A DNA stretch of 64,000 nt from CAMUQR01 sp963526735 (GCA_963526735.1 CAURNU010000002.1:1-64000); one strand, 5' to 3'. Counted from the first letter of the stretch, positions 31,903-40,502 are shown. Program-made: numbers and translations. The notes: generated from the letters alone by a model not told the origin.

Positions 31903-32252
31903 TATTTAGCCCCTTTCTTTGCCTTAGCAGTGGCAATCGCTTTGTTGCTGTTTTGGCGAGCAACACGAGTTTTGTTGCCTTCGTCGTCGGTTTTGTAACC
32001 GATACGGCTGGTTTTGTCAGCTTTTTCGTCAACTACTAGCGCTACTTTTGAAATGTCGATGCCAACTTGGATATCGCGCTTGCCACCCATTGGATTGTAC
32101 ATGCTTTTACGCATGTGGCGGGTGCGTTTGCCGATACCTTCGAGAACTACTTGATTCTTTTTGGCATTAACTTTGATAACTTTAGCGGTTTTGCCTTTGT
32201 CATCACCAGCGATGATTTTAACTAAGTCGCCTTGTAAAATACGTTGAGCCAT
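31902..32252 (-). CDS. rplX: 50S ribosomal protein L24
   Basis: uL24, an assembly initiator with a KOW motif. The 116-residue product has the KOW region GDLVKIIAGDDKGKTAKVIK and VEGIGKRTRH-like KHM segment. A Lys/Ala-rich C-terminal tail is present. Overlaps rplN and rplE by one base. Confidence 0.97.
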   Translation of the reverse strand: MAQRILQGDLVKIIAGDDKGKTAKVIKVNAKKNQVVLEGIGKRTRHMRKSMYNPMGGKRDIQVGIDISKVALVVDEKADKTSRIGYKTDDEGNKTRVARQNSNKAIATAKAKKGAK

Positions 32253-32620
32253 TATAGTACCTCCGGAGCTAAGCTAATAATTTTGGTGTAGCCGAGTTCA
32301 CGCAATTCGCGTGGTACTGGACCGAAGACACGAGTAGCTTTTGGCATTTTGTCATCGCCGATAATCACAGCGGCGTTGTCGTCAAAAGCGATGGTTGAAC
32401 CATCTGGACGGCGGATTTGACTGCGGGTGCGAACCACGACAGCTTTGACCACGGCTTTTTTCTTGATGTTGCCAGTTGGGCTGGCGTCTTTGACGCTGGC
32501 GACGATAATGTCACCAACTCGAGCGTAACGGCGACGGGTGCCACCGAGAACCTTGATACAAAGGATTTCTTTAGCGCCTGAGTTGTCAGCAACTTTGAGA
32601 CGGCTTTCTTGTTGAATCAT
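32252..32620 (-). CDS. rplN: 50S ribosomal protein L14
   Basis: uL14 at the subunit interface. The 122-residue product has MIQQESRLKVADNSGAKE, IVASVKDASPTGNIKKKAV and FGPVPRELRELGYTKIISLA. Canonical length and position after rpsQ. Confidence 0.98.
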   Translation of the reverse strand: MIQQESRLKVADNSGAKEILCIKVLGGTRRRYARVGDIIVASVKDASPTGNIKKKAVVKAVVVRTRSQIRRPDGSTIAFDDNAAVIIGDDKMPKATRVFGPVPRELRELGYTKIISLAPEVL

Positions 32621-32622
32621 GC

Positions 32623-32937
32623 CTATTCCTCTTCATTTGCTTCCTCAGCTTCAGCTGGGAAATTTTCAGCGACTTCATCACGCAATTCGACCGCGTCGCG
32701 TGCTTTCTCGACGATTTTGTCAAGAACCCAAGTCTTAGTTTTTGAAATTGGGCGGGATTCGGAGATCACTACAGTGTCGCCAGCGCCAGCCTGATTGTTT
32801 TCGTCATGAGCTGCATATTTACGCGAAACAGTGTATTGTTTTTTGTAAATGGGGTGAGTTTCACGACTGGTTACAGTGACGGTGATGGTTTTGTCAGCTT
32901 TTGCTGAGGTCACCACGCCGGTTAATGTCCTTGCCAT
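32623..32937 (-). CDS. rpsQ: 30S ribosomal protein S17
   Basis: uS17, an early-assembly OB-fold protein. The start at 32937 (MARTLTGVVTSAKADKTITV) has GAGGAAG upstream within the end of rpmC. The 104 residues include an acidic C-terminal tail (about 80-104, AENFPAEAEEANEEE) missing from the 84-residue E. coli protein. It starts one base after the rpmC stop. Confidence 0.96.
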   Translation of the reverse strand: MARTLTGVVTSAKADKTITVTVTSRETHPIYKKQYTVSRKYAAHDENNQAGAGDTVVISESRPISKTKTWVLDKIVEKARDAVELRDEVAENFPAEAEEANEEE

Positions 32938-32938
32938 A

Positions 32939-33151
32939 TTATTCTTCCTCACTTTCGTTAATAATTAAGGCGTTAATCGCAGTCATAATGCGCGCGATTT
33001 CTTTACGCAGAGCTCGGAGGCGAGCTGGGTTTGCCAAATCGTTGGCGCGTCGCGAGACTTTCGCTTGGTCTAGTTGGCTTTTAGCTTCAACTAGCGCTTC
33101 GCTGAGTTGTTCGAGTGACATGTTAGTGTAATCAATTTTTGCTTTAGCCAT
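32939..33151 (-). CDS. rpmC: 50S ribosomal protein L29
   Basis: uL29, a two-helix protein near the tunnel exit. The 70-residue product has LSEALVEAKSQLDQAKV and the diagnostic NPARLRALRKEIARIMTA. Overlaps rplP by one base. Confidence 0.96.
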   Translation of the reverse strand: MAKAKIDYTNMSLEQLSEALVEAKSQLDQAKVSRRANDLANPARLRALRKEIARIMTAINALIINESEEE

Positions 33152-33564
33152 TACATATCTCCTCGAGCGACGATCTTAGTGCGCACTGGCAATTTGTGGC
33201 CAGCAAGGCGCATTGCTTCTTTAGCAGTTGCTTCATCAACACCACGAATTTCAAACATCACGGTGCCAGCTTTAACTTTAGCTGCGAAGTATTCTGGATT
33301 ACCTTTACCACCACCCATTTTAACGTCAAGTGGTTTGCGGGTAACTGGGGTGTGTGGGAAAATCCGAATCCAGATTTGACCACCACGTTTGATGTGACGG
33401 GTCATTGCCTGACGAGCGGACTCAATTTGACGTGAGTTAATGCGCTCGTTGTCGAGGCTCATTAGACCCCAGTCGCCGAAAGCGACAGTGTTGCCACGGG
33501 TAGCTCGGCCATTGTTACGACCTTTGCGAACTTTGCGATATTTAGTTTTCTTTGGCAATAACAT
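33151..33564 (-). CDS. rplP: 50S ribosomal protein L16
   Basis: uL16, near the peptidyl-transferase centre. The 137-residue product has KTKYRKVRKGRNNGRATRGN, RIFPHTPVTRKPLDVKMGGG and KLPVRTKIVARGDM. Three-base gap to rpsC and one-base overlap with rpmC. Confidence 0.97.
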   Translation of the reverse strand: MLLPKKTKYRKVRKGRNNGRATRGNTVAFGDWGLMSLDNERINSRQIESARQAMTRHIKRGGQIWIRIFPHTPVTRKPLDVKMGGGKGNPEYFAAKVKAGTVMFEIRGVDEATAKEAMRLAGHKLPVRTKIVARGDM

Positions 33565-33567
33565 AGC

Positions 33568-34200
33568 TTAACTCCTTTCTCCTTTGCAGATCCAGACTTT
33601 GATACCGATGATACCTTCTGGAGTTTGAGCAGTTGCACAGTGGTAATCAATGTTTGAACGGATGGTGTGTAGAGGCACTGAACCTTCAATCATTTTCTCA
33701 CGGCGACTCATTTCTGCACCGTTTAGACGACCGGCAACTTCGAGGCGAACGCCTTTAGCGCCAGCTTGCATGGTGTTTTGCAGTGCCATTTTCATTGCAC
33801 GGCGGAAGTTGATACGGCGTTGCAATTGATGAGCGATGTTCTCAGCAACTAATTTGGCTGATAGGTCTGGGCGACGTACTTCTTCGACATTGATTTTTGC
33901 TGGCAAACCAGTGATTTTTTCGATGTCTTGGCGAAGTTCAGTCACGCCGGCGCCACCTTTACCGATCACTACACCAGCTTTCGCGGTGTAAATTGTAATG
34001 GTGATGGCGTTTGATGAACGCTCGGTTTTAATGTTAGCGATAGTTGGGCGTTGGTTGAACTTCTGCTCAATCAAATCGCGAACTTGTTGGTCTTCTTTAA
34101 TGAAGCGGGCGTTTTCCGATTTGCTACGAGTGAACCATTTGGTGGCCCATTTTTTGTCAGCTTGAAGTCGGAAACTGCGAGGATGGACTTTTTGACCCAT
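33568..34200 (-). CDS. rpsC: 30S ribosomal protein S3
   Basis: uS3 at the mRNA entry channel. The 210-residue product has MGQKVHPRSFRLQADKKWAT, the KH type 2 motif AGVVIGKGGAGVTELR, and EMSRREKMIEGSVPLHTIR. Slightly short at the C-terminus compared with 217-233 residue forms. One-base overlap with rplV. Confidence 0.97.
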   Translation of the reverse strand: MGQKVHPRSFRLQADKKWATKWFTRSKSENARFIKEDQQVRDLIEQKFNQRPTIANIKTERSSNAITITIYTAKAGVVIGKGGAGVTELRQDIEKITGLPAKINVEEVRRPDLSAKLVAENIAHQLQRRINFRRAMKMALQNTMQAGAKGVRLEVAGRLNGAEMSRREKMIEGSVPLHTIRSNIDYHCATAQTPEGIIGIKVWICKGERS

Positions 34201-34643
34201 TATTTCTTCTCCTCTTTCTTCTTAGTTGCTGGCTTAGCAGCGGTTTTAGTTGAAGCTTTAGCTTTTGCTTCGGTTTTAGCTTTTGGCTTCACTTTCTCAA
34301 TACCCGTAACTTCAATCAAGATGTTACAAGCTTTTTTCTGGAAAGGCAGAGCTCGACCACGGCTAGCTGGGATGAAGCGCTTGAGGCGTTTACCAGCAGT
34401 TACCGATACGGTGTGAAGCATCAAACCATTAGCGTCTAAATTGTGGTTAAAAGTTGCGTTGGCTTTCGCTGATTCGATCGCTTTTTTAACTGGAGTAGCG
34501 GCGCGACGTGGAACGTGAGCTAGGATAACTAGCGCGTCTTCAACACTGCGACCACGTACTAAGTCAGCGACAATGGCAACCTTGCGTGGAGCTTGGTCGA
34601 CATTTTTGGCGTAAGCGCGGACGATAATTTTATCTTGTGCCAT
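34200..34643 (-). CDS. rplV: 50S ribosomal protein L22
   Basis: uL22 lines the exit tunnel. The core (about 1-112) has QAPRKVAIVADLVRGRSVED and RFIPASRGRALPFQKKACNI, the latter near the tunnel loop. A Lys/Ala/Thr-rich extension of about 32 residues brings it to 147, longer than the 110-residue E. coli form. One-base overlaps with rpsS and rpsC. Confidence 0.96.
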   Translation of the reverse strand: MAQDKIIVRAYAKNVDQAPRKVAIVADLVRGRSVEDALVILAHVPRRAATPVKKAIESAKANATFNHNLDANGLMLHTVSVTAGKRLKRFIPASRGRALPFQKKACNILIEVTGIEKVKPKAKTEAKAKASTKTAAKPATKKKEEKK

Positions 34644-34906
34644 TATTTATCCTTTCCTGCGTGTTTGCGGAACTTACGAGTTGGGGCGAACTCACCAAGT
34701 TTGTGACCAACCATATTTTCGGTGATTAAAACTGGAATGTGAGTTTTGCCGTTATGAACAGCGATAGTGCGACCAACCATTTCTGGGCTGATGCTACTTG
34801 CACGCGCCCAAGTTTTGATGACGGTTCGATCATCTGGACCGAGAGCGGCGATTTTTTTCGCCAGCTTGAAGTCAACATAAGGGCCTTTTTTGAGTGAACG
34901 ACTCAT
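34643..34906 (-). CDS. rpsS: 30S ribosomal protein S19
   Basis: uS19 in the 30S head. The 87-residue product has SRSLKKGPYVDFKLAKKIAA, MVGRTIAVHNGKTHIPV and VGHKLGEFAPTRKFRKHAG. Canonical. Confidence 0.98.
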   Translation of the reverse strand: MSRSLKKGPYVDFKLAKKIAALGPDDRTVIKTWARASSISPEMVGRTIAVHNGKTHIPVLITENMVGHKLGEFAPTRKFRKHAGKDK

Positions 34907-34909
34907 GGG

Positions 34910-35749
34910 TTACCTCTTTCTCTTTGCTTCATGACGACTGCGAACAATCATCTTGTTAGTTGATTTATTACGACGAGTTTTACGACCGAGCGCCAATTTA
35001 CCCCAAGGAGTGCGAGGCGCTTTACCGGTTCCGTGACGACCACCGTCACCACCACCGTGAGGGTGATCAACGGCGTTCATAACAACACCACGAACGGTTG
35101 GGCGAATACCTTTGCGTCGTTTGCGACCAGCTGATCCAATGCTGATGTTTTGGTGTTGGACGTTTGAAACGGTACCAATAGTAGCCATGGCTTGGACTGA
35201 AATCTTGCGAACTTCGCCTGATGGCATTTTAATCTGAGCGTAATCGCCTTCTTTAGCCATTAATTGAGCGCTTGCACCAGCGGCACGGACTAGTTTAGCA
35301 CCGTTGCCTGGAACGATTTCAATCGCATAAATGAATGAACCGACTGGGATTTCTTCGAGTTTCATGCGGTTTGACGCTTCAATATCAATTTCGCTACCAA
35401 CGAGGATAGTTTTACCTTTAGACATTGAAGTGTCAGCCAAGATGTAATGATATTGACCAGCTTGGTCTTTAACACGCGCAATGCGTGCTGAGCGGTTTGG
35501 ATCGTATTCAATCTCTTCAATGGTCAAAGTAGTGCCAGCTGGGAGATTATAGTTCATGAGACGGTAATGTCGTTTGACGCCACCACCACGATGACGAACG
35601 GTGATCCGACCAGTATTGTTACGGCCAGCGTTTTGTTTTTTAGACTTTAGCAAACTTTTGAGAGGTTTTTTTGCAGTCACCTCTGACAAATCTTGGCTAG
35701 TCATGCCACGACGCGCTGGAGTTGTTGGGTTGTATTTTACCACAGCCAT
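34910..35749 (-). CDS. rplB: 50S ribosomal protein L2
   Basis: uL2, essential for subunit association and peptidyl transfer. The 279-residue product has NNTGRITVRHRGGGVKRHYR, and the C-terminal AVDHPHGGGDGGRHGTGK with the functionally important His in that loop. It ends RSRHEAKRKR. Normal length. Confidence 0.98.
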   Translation of the reverse strand: MAVVKYNPTTPARRGMTSQDLSEVTAKKPLKSLLKSKKQNAGRNNTGRITVRHRGGGVKRHYRLMNYNLPAGTTLTIEEIEYDPNRSARIARVKDQAGQYHYILADTSMSKGKTILVGSEIDIEASNRMKLEEIPVGSFIYAIEIVPGNGAKLVRAAGASAQLMAKEGDYAQIKMPSGEVRKISVQAMATIGTVSNVQHQNISIGSAGRKRRKGIRPTVRGVVMNAVDHPHGGGDGGRHGTGKAPRTPWGKLALGRKTRRNKSTNKMIVRSRHEAKRKR

Positions 35750-36069
35750 TACTTAGTCTCCTTGTCGTCAGCGGTTGCTGTTTCGAAGATTGCGAGTTTC
35801 TGACCTTCAGCTAAAGTGACATAAGCTTTCTTGGTGTCGCTTTCGTAGCGAGTGCCAGGATAGCGGTTTTTGCCACGGCTGTAAGCTTTTGCTTTGCCAG
35901 TTTGTTTCACAACTGAAACATTAACCACATCAACGTTATATTGTTCGTTAATAAGTTGTTTAATCTGATATTTGTTAGCGCTCACTGGCACGTCGAAGAC
36001 ATAGATACCTTCAGTCGCCAGTTGATAACTTTTTTCGGTTAAACGAGGGGTAATAAATAGATCTGCCAT
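35749..36069 (-). CDS. rplW: 50S ribosomal protein L23
   Basis: uL23 at the tunnel exit, docking site for SRP and trigger factor. The 106-residue product has ITPRLTEKSYQLA, VSANKYQIKQLINEQYNVDV and GKNRYPGTRYESDTKKAYV. One-base overlap with rplB. Confidence 0.97.
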   Translation of the reverse strand: MADLFITPRLTEKSYQLATEGIYVFDVPVSANKYQIKQLINEQYNVDVVNVSVVKQTGKAKAYSRGKNRYPGTRYESDTKKAYVTLAEGQKLAIFETATADDKETK

Positions 36070-36071
36070 GA

Positions 36072-36671
36072 TTAAGCCTCCTCACTTAGGCCGAGCCAGT
36101 TGTTGATTTTGTCTAAACCGGCTTGGTCAATTACGATTGCGTCAGTGTTCAGAATGTCAAACACATTGAGATACATTGCGCTAACGAGTTTAGCTTCAGC
36201 TAGGTTGCGGGTTGCGCGGATCAGTTCTGGAGTTTTTTCACCAGTGACTAATAGAACGCGACCTTCAAGCTTGTTTTTAGCTAGAAAATCAGCCATTTCT
36301 TTAGTCTTACCAGTAGTTTTAAATTCCAAAACTTTAATTAAACCAGCTTGGTGCTTCAGGGTCAAAGCTTGAGTCAACGCCACGCGCTTCTCTTGTTTTG
36401 ATAAACGAATGGTATAGTTTTCGTTACCAGTTGGACCAAAAGCGATACCACCACCGCGCCAGATTGGGTTGCGGATTGAGCCAAAACGTGCTCGACCGGT
36501 GCCTTTTTGGCGCCAAGGTTTTTTACCACCACCGCGAACTAAACCGCGAGTTAGGGTTTTAGCGTGTGAAGAACGTGAGTTTGCTAGATAAGCTTCGTAA
36601 GCTTTTTTCAGCAAAGCGTGGTTCTTTACCGCTACTTCAAAAATATCTTTATTTAATTTAGCTTCAGCCAT
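36072..36671 (-). CDS. rplD: 50S ribosomal protein L4
   Basis: uL4, with an extended loop in the exit tunnel. The 199-residue product has TLTRGLVRGGGKKPWRQKGT and GRARFGSIRNPIWRGGGIAF, the tunnel loop. Two-base gap to rplW. In E. coli L4 also controls the S10 operon; here the operon begins with rplC. Confidence 0.97.
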   Translation of the reverse strand: MAEAKLNKDIFEVAVKNHALLKKAYEAYLANSRSSHAKTLTRGLVRGGGKKPWRQKGTGRARFGSIRNPIWRGGGIAFGPTGNENYTIRLSKQEKRVALTQALTLKHQAGLIKVLEFKTTGKTKEMADFLAKNKLEGRVLLVTGEKTPELIRATRNLAEAKLVSAMYLNVFDILNTDAIVIDQAGLDKINNWLGLSEEA

Positions 36672-36672
36672 C

Positions 36673-37287
36673 TTAGTTTTCTCCTCTGATTACCACTAGA
36701 CCGCGTTTTGGACCTGGAACAGCTCCTTTAACACCGATCAAGTTCAAATCTTTATCAATGTAGGCGATTTTCAAGTTTTTCACTGAAACTTTGTCGTTAC
36801 CCATGCGACCTGGCATGCGCTTACCCTTGAAGATTTTTTGTGGGTACATTGAACCAATCGAACCAAGTTTGCGGGTGTCGCCTTTACCACCGTGGGTTTT
36901 AGCTTGACGAGCAAAATTGTGCCGTTTGATAGTACCAGCGAAACCTTTACCTTTTGAAGTACCAGTGACAGTCACTAGTTCGTCCATCGCAAAAGCTTCA
37001 ACATCGAGTTTGTCGCCGACCTTAATACCTTCTGGTAATTCGTCAACTCGAATTTCTTTAATATGTTTTGGACTCACATTGGCAGGCTTTGTGTGTCCAG
37101 CAGTGGCCTTGCTCAGATTCTTACCCTCGCCAAATGCTACCTGAACTGCGTTATAACCATCGGTTTCGAGGGTTTTAATCTGAGTCACAGTCACAGGGCC
37201 AGCTTGAACTAAGGTCACAGGGGTAACTGTGCCGTCCTCGCTGATGACTTGGGTCATACCAATCTTGGTGCCGAGAAGTGCTTTCAT
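36673..37287 (-). CDS. rplC: 50S ribosomal protein L3
   Basis: uL3, an assembly initiator. The 204-residue product has MKALLGTKIGMTQVISEDGT, TGTSKGKGFAGTIKRHNF and the GKRMPGRMGNDKVSVKNL segment. It is the first gene of the L3-S8 operon because rpsJ lies 2.8 kb upstream. Promoter at 37405-37433 and a structured leader precede it. Confidence 0.98.
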   Translation of the reverse strand: MKALLGTKIGMTQVISEDGTVTPVTLVQAGPVTVTQIKTLETDGYNAVQVAFGEGKNLSKATAGHTKPANVSPKHIKEIRVDELPEGIKVGDKLDVEAFAMDELVTVTGTSKGKGFAGTIKRHNFARQAKTHGGKGDTRKLGSIGSMYPQKIFKGKRMPGRMGNDKVSVKNLKIAYIDKDLNLIGVKGAVPGPKRGLVVIRGEN

Positions 37288-37312
37288 TCTCTTTTTTCTC
37301 CCATTTTAAAGC

Positions 37313-37377
37313 CTTGATGATTTGCCGGTTTCAGTGGATTTAACAGAGTAAATCACCGACCTTGCCAACGCATCAAG
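37313..37377 (-). promoter_or_regulatory. Structured leader upstream of rplC
   Basis: CTTGATG (37377-37371) closes with CATCAAG (37319-37313). Inside, GTGATTTA/TAAATCCAC forms a bulged helix near 37349-37362 and 37334-37342, and GGT/ACC extends it. A purine-rich AGGGAGAAAAAAGAG-like region then leads to ATG. It resembles an autoregulatory r-protein leader, but no named class was recognised. Confidence 0.45.
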
Positions 37378-37404
37378 TCTTTTGGTTAATTAATATACTC
37401 TTTC

Positions 37405-37433
37405 ATTATAGCATATTTTATGATTAAAAACAA
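37405..37433 (-). promoter_or_regulatory. Promoter of the L3-S8 operon
   Basis: TTGTTT (37433-37428), 17 nt, TATAAT (37410-37405), with TGC before the -10. About 110 nt upstream of the rplC start. Confidence 0.73.
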
Positions 37434-37451
37434 GAGAAAAAACTGCAAAAA

Positions 37452-38513
37452 TTAGAGTTTATCGACGCTGAGATTGGGATAAATGCTAAGAGTCAGCGGA
37501 TCATCGGCCGAATGAGTCTGCGCCCAAAAATAACCAGCCGTAGCCACCATCGCGGCATTATCGGTACAATAACTAAAATCTGGCACGATGACATGCGGAA
37601 AGGTTGCCTCAAACGCCATACGTAAAGCCTGGTTGGCTGAAACGCCACCAGAGATAGTGACAGCTCGGGGCTGATACTGGCGATAAGCTAACTGGGTTTT
37701 TTCGGTTAAAATCTCCACAGCTGTCGCCTGAAAGCTTGCCGCTAAGTCGTATTTGTCCTGCTCTGATAATAGTGGTGCAATTTCAAAAGACGGAAAACTA
37801 AAATCCTTGCCAATAAGTTGTTGCGCCTGGCGTAAAACCGCCGTTTTGACGCCAGAAAAGCTAAAATCATAAGGATTAGCGAGGCGCGGGTGGGTGAACT
37901 TAAACCTCCGAGCATCACCCTGAACAGATGCCTGTTGAATCTTCGGACCGCCAGGATAACCGAGGCCAATAATTTTCGCGACTTTATCAAAAGCTTCACC
38001 GACGGCATCATCTTGAGTGCGACCCAGCAAGCGAAACTCAGTCGGCGACTGAAACAACATCAACTGAGTATGGCCACCACTGACTGTTAAGCTTAGCACT
38101 GGAAAATCCGCTTCAGTGAGTGCGTCGCTTCCCTGCTGACTATCTTTTTCCAAAAAATTAGCATAAAAATGCGCCAAAATATGATGCACGCCATAAATCG
38201 GCTTGTTTTTAATGACAGCCAACGTTCGGGCAGCTAGATTACCAATCAGCAGAGAGCCAACCAGTCCTGGTGCGTTAGCCACGGCAATGGCGTCAATCTC
38301 ATCCCAACCAACACCAGCTTCGGCTAGTGCCTGATTTATCACTGGTCCAATTACCTCAATGTGGGAACGTGCCGCGATTTCGGGGATAACTCCGCCGTAT
38401 TGAGCATGTAAGTCAATCTGCGAATTAACCACATTAGATAAAACGCGTCGGCCGTCTTCAACCACCGATGCTGATGTTTCGTCACAACTCGACTCAATTC
38501 CCAGGATTTTCAT
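37452..38513 (-). CDS. tsaD: tRNA N6-adenosine threonylcarbamoyltransferase TsaD
   Basis: Transfers threonylcarbamoyl to A37 of ANN-decoding tRNAs. The 353-residue product has the ASKHA fold, starting ILGIESSCDETSASVVEDG, the metal-binding HxxxH (His111 and His115 in GVHHILAHF), and VSGGHTQLMLF. TAAAAT with TGT (38525-38520) ends 6 nt before ATG and no ribosome site is present, so the mRNA is probably leaderless. It lies upstream of the L3 operon with its own promoter. Confidence 0.95.
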   Translation of the reverse strand: MKILGIESSCDETSASVVEDGRRVLSNVVNSQIDLHAQYGGVIPEIAARSHIEVIGPVINQALAEAGVGWDEIDAIAVANAPGLVGSLLIGNLAARTLAVIKNKPIYGVHHILAHFYANFLEKDSQQGSDALTEADFPVLSLTVSGGHTQLMLFQSPTEFRLLGRTQDDAVGEAFDKVAKIIGLGYPGGPKIQQASVQGDARRFKFTHPRLANPYDFSFSGVKTAVLRQAQQLIGKDFSFPSFEIAPLLSEQDKYDLAASFQATAVEILTEKTQLAYRQYQPRAVTISGGVSANQALRMAFEATFPHVIVPDFSYCTDNAAMVATAGYFWAQTHSADDPLTLSIYPNLSVDKL

Positions 38514-38589
38514 GGGCTTATTTTAACATATTAGAAGTGATTAGCTCAAGTTACAGTGATGGTCATGCCTCGATTGAGAAGTGCGGTTT

Positions 38590-38916
38590 TTAAATCACGA
38601 TTCCAGCCGGCAAAAAATAACTCACCAGTCCCACTACGATAATCAACAGATACCAAATTCGTCGATTGAGAGGATTACGCTCAAATCTGCGGGTTAACAA
38701 AAGCGCCAATAAAACTCCAATCGGCACGCCTTGGAATGCTACACCACTCGCCTGCCCAGTGCTAATTTTAATCCAAAACGAGCTAATTACCAGCAATAAA
38801 GCCAGTTTTAAAATATAAATCCCGTCCGACTCGCCAAATGTCAAATCCTTCAAATTGCCCCTGCGTGAAATAGCAGTGCGGTTTCTGGCATAAGTGCGGG
38901 CGCGCTTTTTTGACAT
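38590..38916 (-). CDS. Hypothetical membrane protein (108 aa)
   Basis: Not recognised. The 108-residue protein has a very basic N-terminus (MSKKRARTYARNRTAISRRG) and three hydrophobic segments (about 34-50, 58-75 and 88-106). A positive-inside start suggests the N-terminus is cytosolic. No strong ribosome site was seen. Monocistronic between the TPR-like gene and tsaD. Confidence 0.65.
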   Translation of the reverse strand: MSKKRARTYARNRTAISRRGNLKDLTFGESDGIYILKLALLLVISSFWIKISTGQASGVAFQGVPIGVLLALLLTRRFERNPLNRRIWYLLIIVVGLVSYFLPAGIVI

Positions 38917-38980
38917 AATTTAAGTATAAGCAATTTAACCATAAAAAGCAAAATCCTTGCGTTCAAAGAATCTACAATGA

Positions 38981-39005
38981 AAAAAGCCCCTCTTAATGAG
39001 GAGCT
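38981..39005 (-). terminator. Terminator overlapping the stop codon of the gene at 38993
   Basis: Minus strand AGCTCCTC, loop ATTA, GAGGGGCT, TTTTTT. The UAA stop of the gene lies in the hairpin loop. Confidence 0.8.
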
Positions 39006-39610
39006 GATGATGTACTCTGGTGCTTAGTTGGATGAATTGATTTGCACCAGAACCAATAGATTGCCTTGTCAATGAGCGAACAAGGCTTTAATATAATCGC
39101 CTTAATCTTATTTCTATTGGCGTGGTCGTGAGCTTGTGTTAAGGCTTCACGATACAAGTGATTAGCCTCTGCTTTTTGACCACTCCTATAGGCAATACTG
39201 CCTTGAACAGCACTATGAAGTGCGAGTGACTCCTGGTCATCCTTGAGGTAGTTATAGCACTCCTCAAGTCTCTCAGAGGCTCTGATGATGTTCTTTTGAT
39301 CAACATCCATCTCGCTCTGAGCTAGAATAATCAATCCTTCTTGATGCGTGCCGTTTGCATACTTAAGAGCCTCTTCGTAATTCTCGTTAGCCAAGAAGTG
39401 CTCACCTTTGCGATAATGCATACCAGCTTTCATGCTATAGGCTGTATACAATAACTTCCTATCTTCGGGCGTATAGGTTTCGCTAGTGCGATTCTTAATA
39501 TGTTCACGAATCGCCTTAAAGATGACAAAATTCGCACTATCAATCTCTCCTCTGCTTATTAAGTCCTTCGCCTGGTCAATACTACCCTTAAGATTATCTA
39601 ACTGTAACAT
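38993..39610 (-). CDS. TPR-like hypothetical protein (205 aa)
   Basis: A 205-residue helical protein with TPR-like repeats, for example AYSMKAGMHYRKGEHFLAN followed by EEALKYANG, and SAVQGSIAYRSGQKAEANHL. It starts MLQLDNLKGSIDQAKDLI; the ATG at 39610 follows AGGAGGG, so the codon 15 nt upstream is not used. Possibly a scaffold; partners unknown. Promoter TTGCAC-17-TATAAT (39652-39680) and a terminator that embraces the stop codon make a compact monocistronic cassette, divergent from the gene at 39786. Confidence 0.72.
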   Translation of the reverse strand: MLQLDNLKGSIDQAKDLISRGEIDSANFVIFKAIREHIKNRTSETYTPEDRKLLYTAYSMKAGMHYRKGEHFLANENYEEALKYANGTHQEGLIILAQSEMDVDQKNIIRASERLEECYNYLKDDQESLALHSAVQGSIAYRSGQKAEANHLYREALTQAHDHANRNKIKAIILKPCSLIDKAIYWFWCKSIHPTKHQSTSSAPH

Positions 39611-39651
39611 AAAAACCCTCCTCATTTTTTTAAAAAATATATTACCACGAG

Positions 39652-39680
39652 ATTATATCATCAAAATGCTTATTGTGCAA
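39652..39680 (-). promoter_or_regulatory. Promoter of the gene at 38993
   Basis: TTGCAC (39680-39675), 17 nt, TATAAT (39657-39652), with TGA before the -10. Divergent from the promoter at 39709-39737. Confidence 0.75.
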
Positions 39681-39708
39681 ATATGAAGTAGTTATTTAGA
39701 TTAATCTA

Positions 39709-39737
39709 TTGATAAAAATGCCTAAATATGGTATAAT
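39709..39737 (+). promoter_or_regulatory. Promoter of the gene at 39786
   Basis: TTGATA (39709-39714), 17 nt, TATAAT (39732-39737), with TGG before the -10. Confidence 0.76.
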
Positions 39738-39785
39738 TTATATTGTATAGTATAGATCTTTTTTAAAAAAAAGGGGGCAAAAAAT

Positions 39786-40025
39786 ATGGAAAACACGTCT
39801 GAAATGACGAAAGAACAAGCTCAGCAAGCCTTTCAGGAGATTATGAACGGCTTAGAGCGGTTGCGTGTGGAAATATTCACAGGCAGCCGTGAGCAGTCTG
39901 AAAGAGCCAAGGTAGAGCTTGTGAATTCGATGATGCTAATTCACAAGTTAAGGCTGTGTGATCTCATTGATTTCGATCAATGTAAGAAGGCTATGGAAGA
40001 GATCGCTAAGCGTTTCAAGTTATAG
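39786..40025 (+). CDS. Hypothetical small helical protein (79 aa)
   Basis: Not recognised. A 79-residue, all-helical, charged protein (MENTSEMTKEQAQQAFQEIM, then ERLRVEIFTGSREQSERAK) with no membrane segment; it could be a small regulator or adaptor. An AGGGGGC ribosome site precedes ATG by 8 nt. Monocistronic, with its own promoter and a terminator at 40027-40056. Divergent from the TPR-like gene. Confidence 0.72.
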   Translation: MENTSEMTKEQAQQAFQEIMNGLERLRVEIFTGSREQSERAKVELVNSMMLIHKLRLCDLIDFDQCKKAMEEIAKRFKL

Positions 40026-40026
40026 T

Positions 40027-40056
40027 AAAAACCCTCTACTGTAGTAGAGGGTTTTA
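40027..40056 (+). terminator. Bidirectional terminator between 39786 and rpsJ
   Basis: AAAACCCTCTACT pairs with AGTAGAGGGTTTT, with T-runs on both strands. It can end the orphan gene on + and rpsJ on the minus strand. Confidence 0.85.
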
Positions 40057-40088
40057 AAAATATCATTTGGTTTTTGCTAAATCAATAA

Positions 40089-40415
40089 TTATTCAGTAGC
40101 GCCCATTTTAATTTCAGCGTCGACACCCGATGGCAGATTGAGATTCTGCAGGCTGTCGATGGTTTTTGGTTTAGCGTCAGTAATATCGATTAAGCGTTTG
40201 TGAACACGCATTTCGAACTGCTCACCACCTTTTTTATAGACGTGCGGGCTTTTAGTCACTGAATAAACACTGCGTTTGGTTGGTAGAGGCACTGGACCAG
40301 CAACTTTCGCACCGGTACGGATAGCGGTGTCGACAATTTGTTTTGCTGATTTGTCGATAATTTTGTGGTCGTAGGCCTTGAGGCGAATACGAATTTTGAT
40401 ACCTTCTTGGTTCAT
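40089..40415 (-). CDS. rpsJ: 30S ribosomal protein S10
   Basis: uS10, also the transcription antitermination factor NusE. The 108-residue product has KIRIRLKAYDHKIIDKSAK, PVPLPTKRSVYSVTKSPHV and ALQNLNLPSGVDAEIK-like C-terminus. It is monocistronic here, with TTGCTT-17-TATAAT at 40503-40531. In the textbook order it starts the S10 operon; tsaD and orphan genes separate it from rplC. Confidence 0.97.
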   Translation of the reverse strand: MNQEGIKIRIRLKAYDHKIIDKSAKQIVDTAIRTGAKVAGPVPLPTKRSVYSVTKSPHVYKKGGEQFEMRVHKRLIDITDAKPKTIDSLQNLNLPSGVDAEIKMGATE

Positions 40416-40502
40416 AGTTTCCTTTCTTGAAGTGATGTAACCTCAGTTGACGACTATCGAGAAGCCGAGACTAAGTTCTCATCACAATCTAATATCTCAT
40501 AT

